A stretch of 64,000 nucleotides of DNA from a virus, in IMG/VR virus record IMGVR_UViG_3300020204_000019, positions 44,528 through 108,527 of that record. One strand, given 5' to 3'. Under the pieces are notes generated by a model. That model did no database searches and had not been told where the DNA came from. It was given only the letters and a program-made list of their open reading frames with translations. The translations under genes and the position numbers were made by a program. This document shows, piece by piece, positions 46,426 through 54,122 of this stretch (position 1 is the first letter of the stretch; every line of letters begins with the position of its first letter).

Positions 46426-46785
46426 ATGGGTACAGACCAAGAAGATGATGGATTTGATATAGAGGACTTGAATAAACTCCCCTTAAAAAGCAAAAAGTTT
46501 CTCGCGTATTTAATATCCGAGGTCACTTGGAAACTTGTGCTTTTCGTAATCTTATTTCTTTATCGGGATAAGATAGATTACTATGCTTTCTTTATCTTAT
46601 TGGCAATAGTCATCACCAATGGATTTCTTCAAATTGGATACATATTGGGTGAGGTTGCCTTAGACAAATATTCTAGGGTAGCTAAAACAGCGTTATCCAA
46701 TAAGCGTGTGGGGGGCAGGAAACCAAGGCAAAAGATAGAAGTGGATAAACAGACAAAGATTCTGATAGATGAGGATGACCTATGA
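46426..46785 (+). CDS. Two-helix membrane protein, candidate holin
   Basis: The product has 119 residues. Two hydrophobic segments span about residues 33-46 (VTWKLVLFVILFLY) and 52-75 (YYAFFILLAIVITNGFLQIGYILG), separated by a short charged loop (RDKID). The N-terminus is acidic and the C-terminus is long and charged (KRVGGRKPRQKIEVDKQTK). That layout fits class II holins, though most are shorter. Its stop overlaps the topoisomerase start (ATGA). No lysis gene is adjacent, so another membrane role is possible. Confidence 0.42.
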   Translation: MGTDQEDDGFDIEDLNKLPLKSKKFLAYLISEVTWKLVLFVILFLYRDKIDYYAFFILLAIVITNGFLQIGYILGEVALDKYSRVAKTALSNKRVGGRKPRQKIEVDKQTKILIDEDDL

Positions 46786-48140
46786 GTGCTTCATCTCAGT
46801 ACGCAACGAGCACGCTAAAAGTTTTTAAAGCCTTGGCTGTGTCTTTAAAGCACTACAAGGCACCGATGCCATCAGGTGACGAAGATGAACAAAGACTCCA
46901 CATCAAGTCCATATTGGATAAGATAAAAGAGCTACCTAATGTGCTGAGGTTTTTGGATAATAACATAGGTAAGAGTGTAAATGTGAAGCCTGTGAAGTCT
47001 GGCAGGGCAGGTGCTGTAAGGCTTTTGGCTCAGTATTTAGGAGGGAAATACTCAATGGGGGAGATGTCTGAAAAGGCTAGGGGGTTCTTTCAGAGGAACT
47101 ACGAAGCGAGGTCATTATATAGGGGACAAAAACCCCTCCTAGTGGCAATTCCTGAAGAGATAAGAACCTACTTGCCTCCCAAAATCGTGGTTAAATTGGA
47201 TAACGCGGGGTACATCAAAGAGATAACGGATATGTACGATAATGTGTCTTATGGGTTGTTGGAGAAGATTACAGCTCAACAACAACTGCTGAGAGAGTAC
47301 AAATCCATAGAGAAAAAGATAAAGGTCGGGTTAACATCTAAAGATGAAACCGCTCGATACTTATCAACCATCATGGGGATCATCATGGAAACAGGCATCC
47401 GTCCTGGGAATAGGTCTAATGGAATAAAAGAGATTTTGGATAAAGGTGAGGTGAAGAAGGAAACCTTTGGAGCTATCACTTTAAAGAGGCAGCACATAAA
47501 GGTGAAAGAAGGCGAGATACAGCTACAGTTCCCCGGTAAGAAAGGTACGCTCAACAACGCCGTCTTATTGGATAAAAAGGTTATCCGTGCCGTCTCTGAT
47601 ATAGCCGAGGGATTAGAACCTGATGATTACCTTTTCGGTGATTTAGACTATGATGACTTATCCGCATACTTCAATAAAAACTTCAAAGGACTACGGATAA
47701 CTGATTTTAGGAAACTAAGGGCAACCAAAGAGGTATTTGAAGGGCTTAAAGCGGAACAAACAGAGCTATTTAAAAGGATTAAGTCTTTTGTAGATTTGGA
47801 GGTTAAAGAGCAAGAGGCGAGGGTAATTAAAGAGATTGTGCGTGCTCTTAAAAAGGTTCACACGCAGGCTCAGGTGGCACTTAGCCATGAGTCCTCGAAG
47901 ACGACTGAGAAGTCTTACATCAATCCGCAGGTTTTATTAGCGTTCCTCTCTAGGGGTGGGCTTTTACCCACTCTAGAAGAGTGCGTACTATCAGGTAAAA
48001 CCAAACTTGAGTTCAATCCCCTTGCATTTATCCAAAACGCGAATAAAATAGCCACCCTAAGGTATCCTATTACGACTAAGTGTGCGGGATTGGATAGATG
48101 CTTATCCGATATTCTGTTCGACTTGGTAGACAGCATCTAA
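46782..48140 (+). CDS. Type IB DNA topoisomerase
   Basis: The product has 452 residues. The catalytic set of topoisomerase IB is visible: R207 (METGIRPGNR), a GKKG hairpin Lys (FPGKKGTLNNAV), R310 or R313 (ITDFRKLRAT), H369 (LSHESSKTTEKSY) and the nucleophile Y379 in SYINPQV, close to the bacterial SYIHPAV pattern. Upstream, TFGAITLKRQHIKVKEGEIQLQF matches the preceding strand pair. A helical insert separates the FRKLRA and SHES motifs, as in bacterial enzymes. It relaxes supercoils by a transient 3'-phosphotyrosine nick, probably during replication or packaging. Tyrosine recombinases share the fold, but the DFRK and SYINP forms favour topoisomerase. Confidence 0.75.
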   Translation: MSASSQYATSTLKVFKALAVSLKHYKAPMPSGDEDEQRLHIKSILDKIKELPNVLRFLDNNIGKSVNVKPVKSGRAGAVRLLAQYLGGKYSMGEMSEKARGFFQRNYEARSLYRGQKPLLVAIPEEIRTYLPPKIVVKLDNAGYIKEITDMYDNVSYGLLEKITAQQQLLREYKSIEKKIKVGLTSKDETARYLSTIMGIIMETGIRPGNRSNGIKEILDKGEVKKETFGAITLKRQHIKVKEGEIQLQFPGKKGTLNNAVLLDKKVIRAVSDIAEGLEPDDYLFGDLDYDDLSAYFNKNFKGLRITDFRKLRATKEVFEGLKAEQTELFKRIKSFVDLEVKEQEARVIKEIVRALKKVHTQAQVALSHESSKTTEKSYINPQVLLAFLSRGGLLPTLEECVLSGKTKLEFNPLAFIQNANKIATLRYPITTKCAGLDRCLSDILFDLVDSI

Positions 48141-48149
48141 GGAGTTGAG

Positions 48150-48353
48150 ATGATCCACCACAGCCCTAATCTGAAGTATTTTGTGATTGCAGTCATTTAT
48201 TTTGCCGTGCGGATAGTGGCAGATTCCCTGCCTGCGGTGGGGAATACAAAGATTCACTTTGAATACTTTGAGGAAGTCCCCTATTACCAACCTGTATGTA
48301 ACGACAAGGACAAGGATATAGATATGTCCTTTGACGAGGATTATGGTTGCTGA
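48150..48353 (+). CDS. Small membrane or exported protein
   Basis: The product has 67 residues with an AAGGAG ribosome site. A hydrophobic N-terminal segment (YFVIAVIYFAVRIVADSLPAVG) is followed by an acidic tail (CNDKDKDIDMSFDEDYGC). It could be a signal peptide or an anchor. It overlaps the next gene by 11 nt. No family is recognised. Confidence 0.48.
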   Translation: MIHHSPNLKYFVIAVIYFAVRIVADSLPAVGNTKIHFEYFEEVPYYQPVCNDKDKDIDMSFDEDYGC

Positions 48354-48939
48354 TATGGATAAAAACCCATTTGGAGGTGGTAACGCCGTATCTCTTTACA
48401 TCCCGATTACGGACATAGAGCAAGAGTTCTTATCTCGGTTGGTAGAGAGTAAAGAAGTTCAGCTTATTGTTCATGATTGGGGATTTGTAGAGTCGCCTCG
48501 ATTAACTTTTGGGGATAAGAACCTTCATGTGCATTTCAAGTTGCAGTTCGACAGACCCGATCCGCCTATGGCTGTTAGGGCATTTGATTTAGAACTGAGG
48601 ACTCGAAGCGGAATTTGTCTCTTCCGTCAAAAGATGAGCACAGAGTACGCGGGAGAACCTTTGTTGGTCGGAGCTGGACTTGAGTTTGATATGGTGTGGG
48701 ACATCGCCATTCGATTTATTGATCCTAAGTTAATCAAAGCCCTTATGCCGCAGACATTAGGTATCACTTCTAGGTTAGAAGATACAGCTACACATGAAAT
48801 GACAATCTTGGGAAATATGAACCTTTCCCAAGACCTTATCCGTAAAGCACACGATTTACGGACTAAAGAGTTACTGCTTCCTAGTTTGGTGGCTAGAGCA
48901 AAGCAAGAAGCCCGGGTGAAGGCACAGCGTAAGGTTTGA
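48343..48939 (+). CDS. Hypothetical protein, probable virion or baseplate component
   Basis: The product has 198 residues from ATG 48343 (MVADMDKNPFGGGN); ATG 48355, 1 nt after the preceding stop, is an equally likely start. It is beta-rich at first (LIVHDWGFVESPRLTFGDKNLHVHFKLQF) and then helical and basic (RKAHDLRTKELLLPSLVARAKQEARVKAQRK). The layout is similar to small baseplate or neck proteins, but no family can be named. Confidence 0.48.
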   Translation: MVADMDKNPFGGGNAVSLYIPITDIEQEFLSRLVESKEVQLIVHDWGFVESPRLTFGDKNLHVHFKLQFDRPDPPMAVRAFDLELRTRSGICLFRQKMSTEYAGEPLLVGAGLEFDMVWDIAIRFIDPKLIKALMPQTLGITSRLEDTATHEMTILGNMNLSQDLIRKAHDLRTKELLLPSLVARAKQEARVKAQRKV

Positions 48940-48978
48940 TAATCCATTTATCACTTCAGCTTATGTGGGAGGTGATAT

Positions 48979-49437
48979 ATGGATATAAACGAACGCCTGA
49001 AGATGCTTCATATGAGAATAGCTGCACTTGAGGCTAATGCCCCAAGTGCAGAGAGCCATTTCTTTGATAACCCTCAACACAAGGGAGTGAGGGAGTTCGG
49101 AGAGTCTGAAGCTATTTCAAATAGCCCTGAAACAGCGACCAAAGCGGTCAAGAACTCGGACGCTCCCGACCGAGGTGTGGCGAAAGCTAAAAAAGAGAGT
49201 CTGCTTGCTCCACCTCCACCCGAGGAAGTTCTCGAAATTCAACCTGGAGCAAATCAGTTTTCGACACTCAGTCAGCTTTTAGTCGAAACAAAAGAACCCA
49301 TAAAGGGGGTTCCCCAAGGTTATGAGGATATGCCCAAGGCAACGCCAATCAAACCAACAAGCGAGAAAACCCACAAAGAAGAGAAACAAGAAGCAGTCCA
49401 AAAGATGATGAGGAGACTAGGCTATGGCCTCCGTTAA
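48979..49437 (+). CDS. Disordered protein with short coiled-coil start
   Basis: The product has 152 residues. The start MDINERLKMLHMRIAALEANAPSAES has the LxxLxxRIAxLE pattern of the tag family, without the RRTAS signature. The rest is low-complexity and charged (ETATKAVKNSDAPDRGVAKAKKES, LAPPPPEEV, KTHKEEKQEAVQK). It could be a scaffold-like or packaged protein. It has GGAGG 6-7 nt before the ATG and overlaps the next gene by 14 nt. Confidence 0.48.
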   Translation: MDINERLKMLHMRIAALEANAPSAESHFFDNPQHKGVREFGESEAISNSPETATKAVKNSDAPDRGVAKAKKESLLAPPPPEEVLEIQPGANQFSTLSQLLVETKEPIKGVPQGYEDMPKATPIKPTSEKTHKEEKQEAVQKMMRRLGYGLR

Positions 49438-49987
49438 TCTTAACAAAACATCGGACGATATAGACGCACACTTTGTGGGGGATAAGTTCCCCGTCGTAGC
49501 TGGTCCTATCCTTAGAGCCACTAAGTGGAAGGCAGGGCTGTTTGTCCGTTATGTAGAAGATGAGATAGAAACAAACAACTTTACGGTGGAACAATCTAAT
49601 GGCAGGGAAGTTGTTGGATTTCTCTTGTTTGGGAGCGAAGATTACGCTGATGCAAGACAATCCAATTTCCGTAACTTTACATCTTATCAAAACACATCTG
49701 CACTTGCCTCTTCTAGCGGCTCGGCTACACTAACCATGATCAGCGGAGGAGCTAGATACCTGTTCAAAAACTTTGAAACTATTGCCCTTGATGCAGGAGG
49801 GGTTCGTCAAGGTGGGGCTATCACATACAACCTTAATGAACCCCTTAAAATATCCGAAAACGGACTTCTTTGTAATGACCCTGATGATCGTCTATCTCTT
49901 GCGATAGGTGGCGATCCGATTGTGGTAGGCTTCTGCTCCAAGAAGCCAGGTATAGATGGCAAGTTGGGTATTGACCTTAAGTTCTAG
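49424..49987 (+). CDS. Probable virion structural protein
   Basis: The product has 187 residues. AGGAG lies 9 nt before the ATG, inside the preceding gene. The sequence is beta-rich (FTVEQSNGREVVGFLLFGSEDYAD..LTMISGGARYLFKNFETIALDAGG) and ends GIDGKLGIDLKF. The pattern is like head decoration or completion proteins. Its end overlaps the opposing HTH gene by 11 nt. Confidence 0.48.
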   Translation: MASVNLNKTSDDIDAHFVGDKFPVVAGPILRATKWKAGLFVRYVEDEIETNNFTVEQSNGREVVGFLLFGSEDYADARQSNFRNFTSYQNTSALASSSGSATLTMISGGARYLFKNFETIALDAGGVRQGGAITYNLNEPLKISENGLLCNDPDDRLSLAIGGDPIVVGFCSKKPGIDGKLGIDLKF

Positions 49988-50264
49988 CCTTAAGTCTATT
50001 ACGGATAGTTCGATCACAAACACCAAACCATGATCCTATCCGTCTGTAGTCCCAACCCAATGATCTCAATCTATCGACCTCGCTCAAGTCGATGGGGGTC
50101 ATCTTTCTGTTCTTGCTGTGTCCTTGTTTGCGTAACTTACAACCCGCTTCTATTAGCCTATTACGGATAGTGTTCGAGGAAACTCCATAACGCTTCGCTA
50201 GGATACTAAAGCTGTCTCCCTGCTCATAAGCCTCTACAATCTGTGCGACAGGCAACGAAATCAC
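49977..50264 (-). CDS. Double helix-turn-helix DNA-binding protein
   Basis: The product has 95 residues from a GTG at 50264, which overlaps the HNH stop (GTGA) and has GGAGG 7 nt upstream. Two helix-turn-helix units are visible: FSILAKRYGVSSNTIRNRLIEAG and RSLGWDYRRIGSWFGVCDRTIRNRLKA. Both end in TIRNRL, so they are internal duplicates. Such resolvase/Hin-like HTH pairs often act as DNA-recognition modules next to homing endonucleases; the partner here is the HNH protein. It may guide cleavage or act as a repressor. Confidence 0.6.
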   Translation of the reverse strand: MISLPVAQIVEAYEQGDSFSILAKRYGVSSNTIRNRLIEAGCKLRKQGHSKNRKMTPIDLSEVDRLRSLGWDYRRIGSWFGVCDRTIRNRLKART

Positions 50265-50701
50265 AGCTTCCCCTCCAACCAACTCAGGTCAAGTATCCAT
50301 TTCTTACCTGATCTTTCGCTCCATACCTTAAAGACATTTTGTACTAGCTTTTCCATATCTTCCACGGATAGTCCGTTTACAATGGCTAGGTGGGTCATGA
50401 CGGAGACAACATCTACCTTAAGGGCGAGCGTTCTACCTAAGTGTTTTGCCTTGTGGCAGAGCGGACACAAGGCAATAAGTCCCTCTAGCTTTTGGATATT
50501 CTTTTGGTCGTCATAAGACCAAATCTCATGACACTCGACAGGGTGTGTTGATCCTTTGCCGCCACACACCTCACAAACATAACCTGCCTTCTTGTAACAC
50601 TCTTTCCGCAGTTTATCCCAACTTGATTTGGATAGATTGGCTTCATCTCTTAGGTTGTTCCCCCAACTTGATTTGGGGACAAGTTCTATATTCAGCTTCA
50701 T
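50261..50701 (-). CDS. HNH endonuclease-like protein
   Basis: The product has 146 residues. The N-terminal SSWGNNLRDEANLSKSSWDKLRKECYKKAGYVCEVCGG pattern and the HNH core (C43-x2-C46, then ECHEIW with H58, then LCPLCHKAKH with C79 and C82) are clear. Such proteins cut DNA, often as homing endonucleases, or are cell-defence or packaging nucleases. It is translationally coupled to the double HTH protein. The region after the core (DVVSVMTHLAIVNGLSVEDME) is helical. Confidence 0.72.
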   Translation of the reverse strand: MKLNIELVPKSSWGNNLRDEANLSKSSWDKLRKECYKKAGYVCEVCGGKGSTHPVECHEIWSYDDQKNIQKLEGLIALCPLCHKAKHLGRTLALKVDVVSVMTHLAIVNGLSVEDMEKLVQNVFKVWSERSGKKWILDLSWLEGKL

Positions 50702-50768
50702 GGGATTAAGACTCCTCCTTCAGGGCGGTAGTATCTTACTTATAACTATCCAATTTACGGAGCAAAGA

Positions 50769-51083
50769 TTGAACCTACTAAGGCACACCAAGTTTAGGCT
50801 CAAGGCTGATATGGAGTTTATCACCACGGCTGAGATGGGCGATCTTCATGTGATTCTTCTACAGGATGAAACCGATCACCTTAGCGTGAAGTCACAGGAC
50901 TTACTTACACGCAAAGAAATGGATTTATCTGTGTCGCATCTTAAGGAGAAGTTTATTTACACAGGTTGCCCTGCTAACCTGCGTTACCTGATGGACTTTA
51001 TCCGTCATGAGGGGCAGGAACCCTGCTCTCAATCGGATAAGTTCGCATTAGCGACTCAGTTAGAGTCGCTGTGGGTCAAGTAA
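50769..51083 (+). CDS. Hypothetical protein, TTG start
   Basis: The product has 104 residues if it starts at TTG 50769 (reads MNLLRHTKFRL), which has ACGGAG 6 nt upstream. The ATG at 50700 in the same frame has no ribosome site and overlaps the divergent HNH start. The rest (MEFITTAEMGDLHVILLQDETDHLSVKSQDLLTRKE) is not recognised. The 67-nt gap to the HNH start would hold the divergent promoters. Its 3' end overlaps the opposing gene by 8 nt. Confidence 0.42.
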   Translation: MNLLRHTKFRLKADMEFITTAEMGDLHVILLQDETDHLSVKSQDLLTRKEMDLSVSHLKEKFIYTGCPANLRYLMDFIRHEGQEPCSQSDKFALATQLESLWVK

Positions 51084-51255
51084 GAGAGTATCCCTTACTG
51101 AGGTAAAGGACAACCAAGTCCTCAATATCATCCTCCTTGATTGGCTTGATGGTGATTTTCCCCTTGCTCAAGTCGCCAATCATCATGTCTATGTGACCAT
51201 CCTCCATCGACATAAATGACACCCATTGCCCACCCTTCTTTAACCGAATATCCAT
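51076..51255 (-). CDS. Small hypothetical protein
   Basis: The product has 59 residues from ATG 51255 (MDIRLKKGGQWVSFMS), with AAGGAG upstream; a longer frame to 51456 is antisense to another gene and includes promoter E. It is beta-alpha like (IDMMIGDLSKGKITIKPIKEDD). It has its own promoter element. No family is recognised. Confidence 0.5.
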   Translation of the reverse strand: MDIRLKKGGQWVSFMSMEDGHIDMMIGDLSKGKITIKPIKEDDIEDLVVLYLSKGYSLT

Positions 51256-51272
51256 CTTAGTACTCCTTGTGA

Positions 51273-51312
51273 GTGACACGCTACTAATAATGGATAAACC
51301 GATATGGGATAC
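51273..51312 (-). promoter_or_regulatory. Phage promoter-like element E
   Basis: Reading leftward: GTATCCC, 16 nt, TATTAGT, AG, then CGTGT. It has the same spacing as the four rightward elements, and AAGGAG with the ATG at 51255 follows. It is the only copy on the minus strand. Confidence 0.6.
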
Positions 51313-51316
51313 GAAC

Positions 51317-51469
51317 ATGACGGAAAAAAAGACGAAGAGAGAAGAAAAGAAGCTGAAGTACCTAGCCAAGTTAGAACAGCTAAGGGAAAAGGAAAGATTG
51401 TTATTGGAGTATCTAGCTTGGCTAGAGAGGAATAACCCACCAATCATCAAAGGCACCGATGTCGATTAG
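51317..51469 (+). CDS. Possible 50-residue coiled-coil protein
   Basis: From ATG 51317 the peptide is MTEKKTKREEKKLKYLAKLE and continues as a charged helix (LREKERLLLEYLAWLERNN). The ribosome site is weak (GGGA). It overlaps the opposing nuclease-like gene by 48 nt and promoter E lies just before its start on the other strand. It may be a real small protein or a chance frame. Confidence 0.35.
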   Translation: MTEKKTKREEKKLKYLAKLEQLREKERLLLEYLAWLERNNPPIIKGTDVD

Positions 51470-51772
51470 TTCATAGATGTCATCGGGGATATAAGAGACG
51501 CAATCATGGGAGAACCATTCTCCGCTGAGACGGAAATCTTTTAGATGTTCATGTAGGTAGCGTTCTCTCCACGCCCAACCCTGAAAGAAGGCTATGAGAC
51601 GCAGTTCTTCGCCATTCCCTGTTTGTAGTTCTCGTATGCGTTTATGTGGGTCTTTAGCCCGACCTATTTTGATGTGTCCCGTCTTATGAGATTGGATAAA
51701 ATAAAGGTAGTCAGAGCCTTTTTTTTGAATTTGTCTTTGTAGGTGCAGGGATTTTAGGATATTTGAGTCCAT
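51422..51772 (-). CDS. T5orf172/GIY-YIG-like nuclease domain protein
   Basis: The product has 116 residues. The core YLYFIQSHKTGHIKIGRAKDPHKRIRELQTGNGEELRLIAFFQGW..RERYLHEHLKDFRLSGEWF has the order of the T5orf172/MUG113 version of GIY-YIG domains: an IKIGRA in place of VYIG, then Arg in PHKRIRELQ, and a Glu-bearing helix ERYLHEHL. It may cut or bind DNA. The gene starts 3 nt after the helicase stop, so it is part of the leftward replication unit. Confidence 0.65.
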   Translation of the reverse strand: MDSNILKSLHLQRQIQKKGSDYLYFIQSHKTGHIKIGRAKDPHKRIRELQTGNGEELRLIAFFQGWAWRERYLHEHLKDFRLSGEWFSHDCVSYIPDDIYELIDIGAFDDWWVIPL

Positions 51773-51775
51773 GCT

Positions 51776-53326
51776 TCAGAGGTCTTCCATGAGGTCTTCG
51801 AGGGGGTCTTTTTCTTTCTTAGAGGATTTGGGATTGGGCTTTTGATTATTTTTAGGTTTAGGGGAAGATTGAAACTGAAGGGGCATATCGAGGATACGCC
51901 CATAAGGCCAGGCGACCTGAGCTTCAAACTCTTCAAATGGAGCTTGATCACGAGACTTCAGACATTGGTATTTGATGCAGGACTTTTCCTTCATATCATC
52001 ACCGAACCAATTGGAGATGACCACATCTGCGGAGCGTTCGGCTTCGTTTGCATAGCTAAGGTGTGTGAGGTTGTAAGAACCACCATTCTTCTCTGCGGCT
52101 TTATAACCTTCACGGCTAATCTGAAACAGACAAAGGATAGGGACACCTTCTCCTTTGTTGAAACCCAAAGCGGTCTTCTTCAGATCACGGATAACTTCAT
52201 TCAATCTATCCGTAGTACTCGACACCCATTTACGAGGAGAGAGCAAAAGGGCATGGTCAACCACGATCATTTTAACAGGTTCGCTTTGTGCCAAAATCTC
52301 TGCTTTTGTGCGGAGGTTTTCCACCGTGAAATCGAGCGTGTTGGGATCAGCTACCTCAAAACGGATACTGCCGTAAATACCCTCTTTAACACCCTGATCA
52401 AGGTCTTGCGTAACATCACGCAAAAACGCTTCTTCATCAGGGGTCAATAAGCCCGTCTTGATGCGTTGAGGGTCTATTCCTACATCAGGGTTCTGCGTCT
52501 GTTGGATACCTAGAGCCATGCGTTTTGCTCTAAATTTGGGGTGCATGGAGTGGTAGATGTACAACATTCTACGACATTGATTGTAGTGCATCTCAAGCGA
52601 AAAATATATCGTGTTTGTTCCACCATATACGGCTTGGTTATAAACCCAATTCATAGCTGATGTGGACTTCATGTGTCCTGTAAACGCGGCTAGTATATAC
52701 AATTCCTTCTTTCTAAACCCACCCAATGCAGAGTCAATAATGGATAGTCCTGTAATGGGTAGTTTTTCGACCTTTACATCTTTGGCTCTCTGATATTCCT
52801 CCCAAAAGTCAGCACTATCTGATAGAGCTTCCCCACCGAGACTTCCACCAAAAGTCGGCGTATTAATTTTCCCTATCTCAGATACAAGGAAGTTGCTTGC
52901 ATCTCTAGCCCCTTTCAGGAGCCTTTTCTTCTTCCCCCCATCTTCTTTCACCTCTAGCCCCGACTTGGCGATGGTTTTAGCTTCTGCCATAGCTGTAGCT
53001 AGTTGTACTTGTCGAGCCTCCTCCACCTTACGCTCCACCTCCAACATAAAGTCCCCTCTATACAAAGGGGCGGAAGTGGCTAACTGCGTGACCTTATCTA
53101 CTTCATCAAAGCCTTGATTGGCATTGAAGTGATCAATAAGTGTCTCTTGTGTGGGCAGATGCCCATGTATCCGTACAAAGGTTTGGATAAAATCATAAAT
53201 ATTGGTCTCGGCAGGGTCGGGGAAAACATAAATGCTTCCCCTGAGAGAACAATAGCTCTGAAACATCAGATTAGTGTCGTCCCCAACTCTTGGGTCGGGA
53301 AGGATACTTCTTAAGATTTTACTCAC
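51776..53326 (-). CDS. DnaB-like replicative helicase
   Basis: The product has 516 residues and starts at GTG overlapping the loader stop (GTGA). The RecA-type ATPase core has LYILAAFTGHMKSTSAMNW, an altered P-loop with Lys-Ser kept and the preceding Gly replaced by Met. TIYFSLEM follows, then Walker B (MIVVDHALLL), and KKTALGFNKGEGVPILCLFQISREGYKA with the sensor Gln. The end is basic and low-complexity (PKPKNNQKPNPKSSKKEKD). It unwinds DNA ahead of the phage polymerase. The primase is encoded separately at 34798, so this is not a bifunctional T7-type protein. The gene order loader-helicase-nuclease is compact. Confidence 0.72.
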   Translation of the reverse strand: MSKILRSILPDPRVGDDTNLMFQSYCSLRGSIYVFPDPAETNIYDFIQTFVRIHGHLPTQETLIDHFNANQGFDEVDKVTQLATSAPLYRGDFMLEVERKVEEARQVQLATAMAEAKTIAKSGLEVKEDGGKKKRLLKGARDASNFLVSEIGKINTPTFGGSLGGEALSDSADFWEEYQRAKDVKVEKLPITGLSIIDSALGGFRKKELYILAAFTGHMKSTSAMNWVYNQAVYGGTNTIYFSLEMHYNQCRRMLYIYHSMHPKFRAKRMALGIQQTQNPDVGIDPQRIKTGLLTPDEEAFLRDVTQDLDQGVKEGIYGSIRFEVADPNTLDFTVENLRTKAEILAQSEPVKMIVVDHALLLSPRKWVSSTTDRLNEVIRDLKKTALGFNKGEGVPILCLFQISREGYKAAEKNGGSYNLTHLSYANEAERSADVVISNWFGDDMKEKSCIKYQCLKSRDQAPFEEFEAQVAWPYGRILDMPLQFQSSPKPKNNQKPNPKSSKKEKDPLEDLMEDL

Positions 53327-54045
53327 GATAACCGCACTCTCTTATGTGTCGCCTCAGGTAAAGCATAAGTGCTAGCCGAGGGCTCATTGGATAACCCCTG
53401 TACCCTTGTGGTTGGGGTTATCTGCTCATTGATGCTTAAACGAATCCGTTCCCATCCACTTATAGTATCCTCCACAGCACGGCTCCATGAGAGATGTCCC
53501 TCTTGAAGGGGCTTCGTGGGCTCTTCTACTATCCAAGTCGGCTTGTGTAAATGATTACGCAACTCAATTGTCTCGACTAACACCTCTGACATTGCAGAGT
53601 TCCTTGCCCTTTTCACACCCAAACGGATAATAAGTAAATGCGGACTCTCAGCTAAGTCCTCAAGGGAAGAAACCATCAAGTCCCTTTTGTAATCGGGATC
53701 GGCTATCTCTGAAGAGTTTAAATTCGCTAACCAAGCTGACATAAGCGTAGCATCATTTACTACCTTCACAAACGCTTGTGGTTTACGCCAATCAGCAAGC
53801 GATGACCTAAGTGATACCTGCAACGCGGGTATCTCGGCATTGATCAACAAACACTCATCTATCTTGCCGCACAACATAGATTTCTTTTTGATCGGAACCT
53901 TGGATAAGTTCGTCCACGCCTTTTCCGCTTGTTGATCTAATGCCCTATTGAACACACACTCGCATTGGATAGCCCTTGGTATCCCATAAGCCCCCTCTTC
54001 GGTTTGTGTGTATCCAAAACCATTACACTTCTTACAAGTCGTCAT
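53323..54045 (-). CDS. Probable helicase-loader-like protein, degenerate ATPase
   Basis: The product has 240 residues, with AAAGGAGG before the ATG. C4-x2-C7 and C28-x-C30 form a probable N-terminal zinc site (MTTCKKCNGFGY..IQCECVF). The middle resembles DnaC-type AAA+ folds: QAFVKVVNDATLMSAWLANL, SPHLLIIRLGVKRARNSAMSEVLVETIELRNHLHKPTWIVEEP. No Walker A Gly-Lys-Ser/Thr is visible, so ATP binding is probably lost. It overlaps the DnaB-like gene by 4 nt, which supports a loading role. This is inference from order and distant resemblance. Confidence 0.52.
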   Translation of the reverse strand: MTTCKKCNGFGYTQTEEGAYGIPRAIQCECVFNRALDQQAEKAWTNLSKVPIKKKSMLCGKIDECLLINAEIPALQVSLRSSLADWRKPQAFVKVVNDATLMSAWLANLNSSEIADPDYKRDLMVSSLEDLAESPHLLIIRLGVKRARNSAMSEVLVETIELRNHLHKPTWIVEEPTKPLQEGHLSWSRAVEDTISGWERIRLSINEQITPTTRVQGLSNEPSASTYALPEATHKRVRLS

Positions 54046-54079
54046 CTACGCCTCCTTTTGTGCGTGTCCCTTCGCTTCA

Positions 54080-54090
54080 TTATAGACCTA
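54080..54090 (-). promoter_or_regulatory. Sigma70-type -10 (TATAAT) for loader-helicase unit
   Basis: TAGGTCTATAATG on the minus strand, about 36-40 nt before the loader start at 54045. A -35 box was not clear. It lies in the 192-nt divergent gap. Confidence 0.35.
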
Positions 54091-54122
54091 CACCCCACCT
54101 GCTCTATCATTTATCGCTCCCT

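Noticed and set aside
46782-48140. Integrase/tyrosine recombinase
   Set aside because: The SHESSKTTEKSY stretch resembles recombinases, but DFRKLRA, the GKKG hairpin and SYINP are the topoisomerase IB forms, and no att site or excisionase is seen.
51842-52450. A 202-codon open frame on the plus strand
   Set aside because: It lies fully antisense to the DnaB-like helicase, has no good ribosome site and its translation has no known motif.
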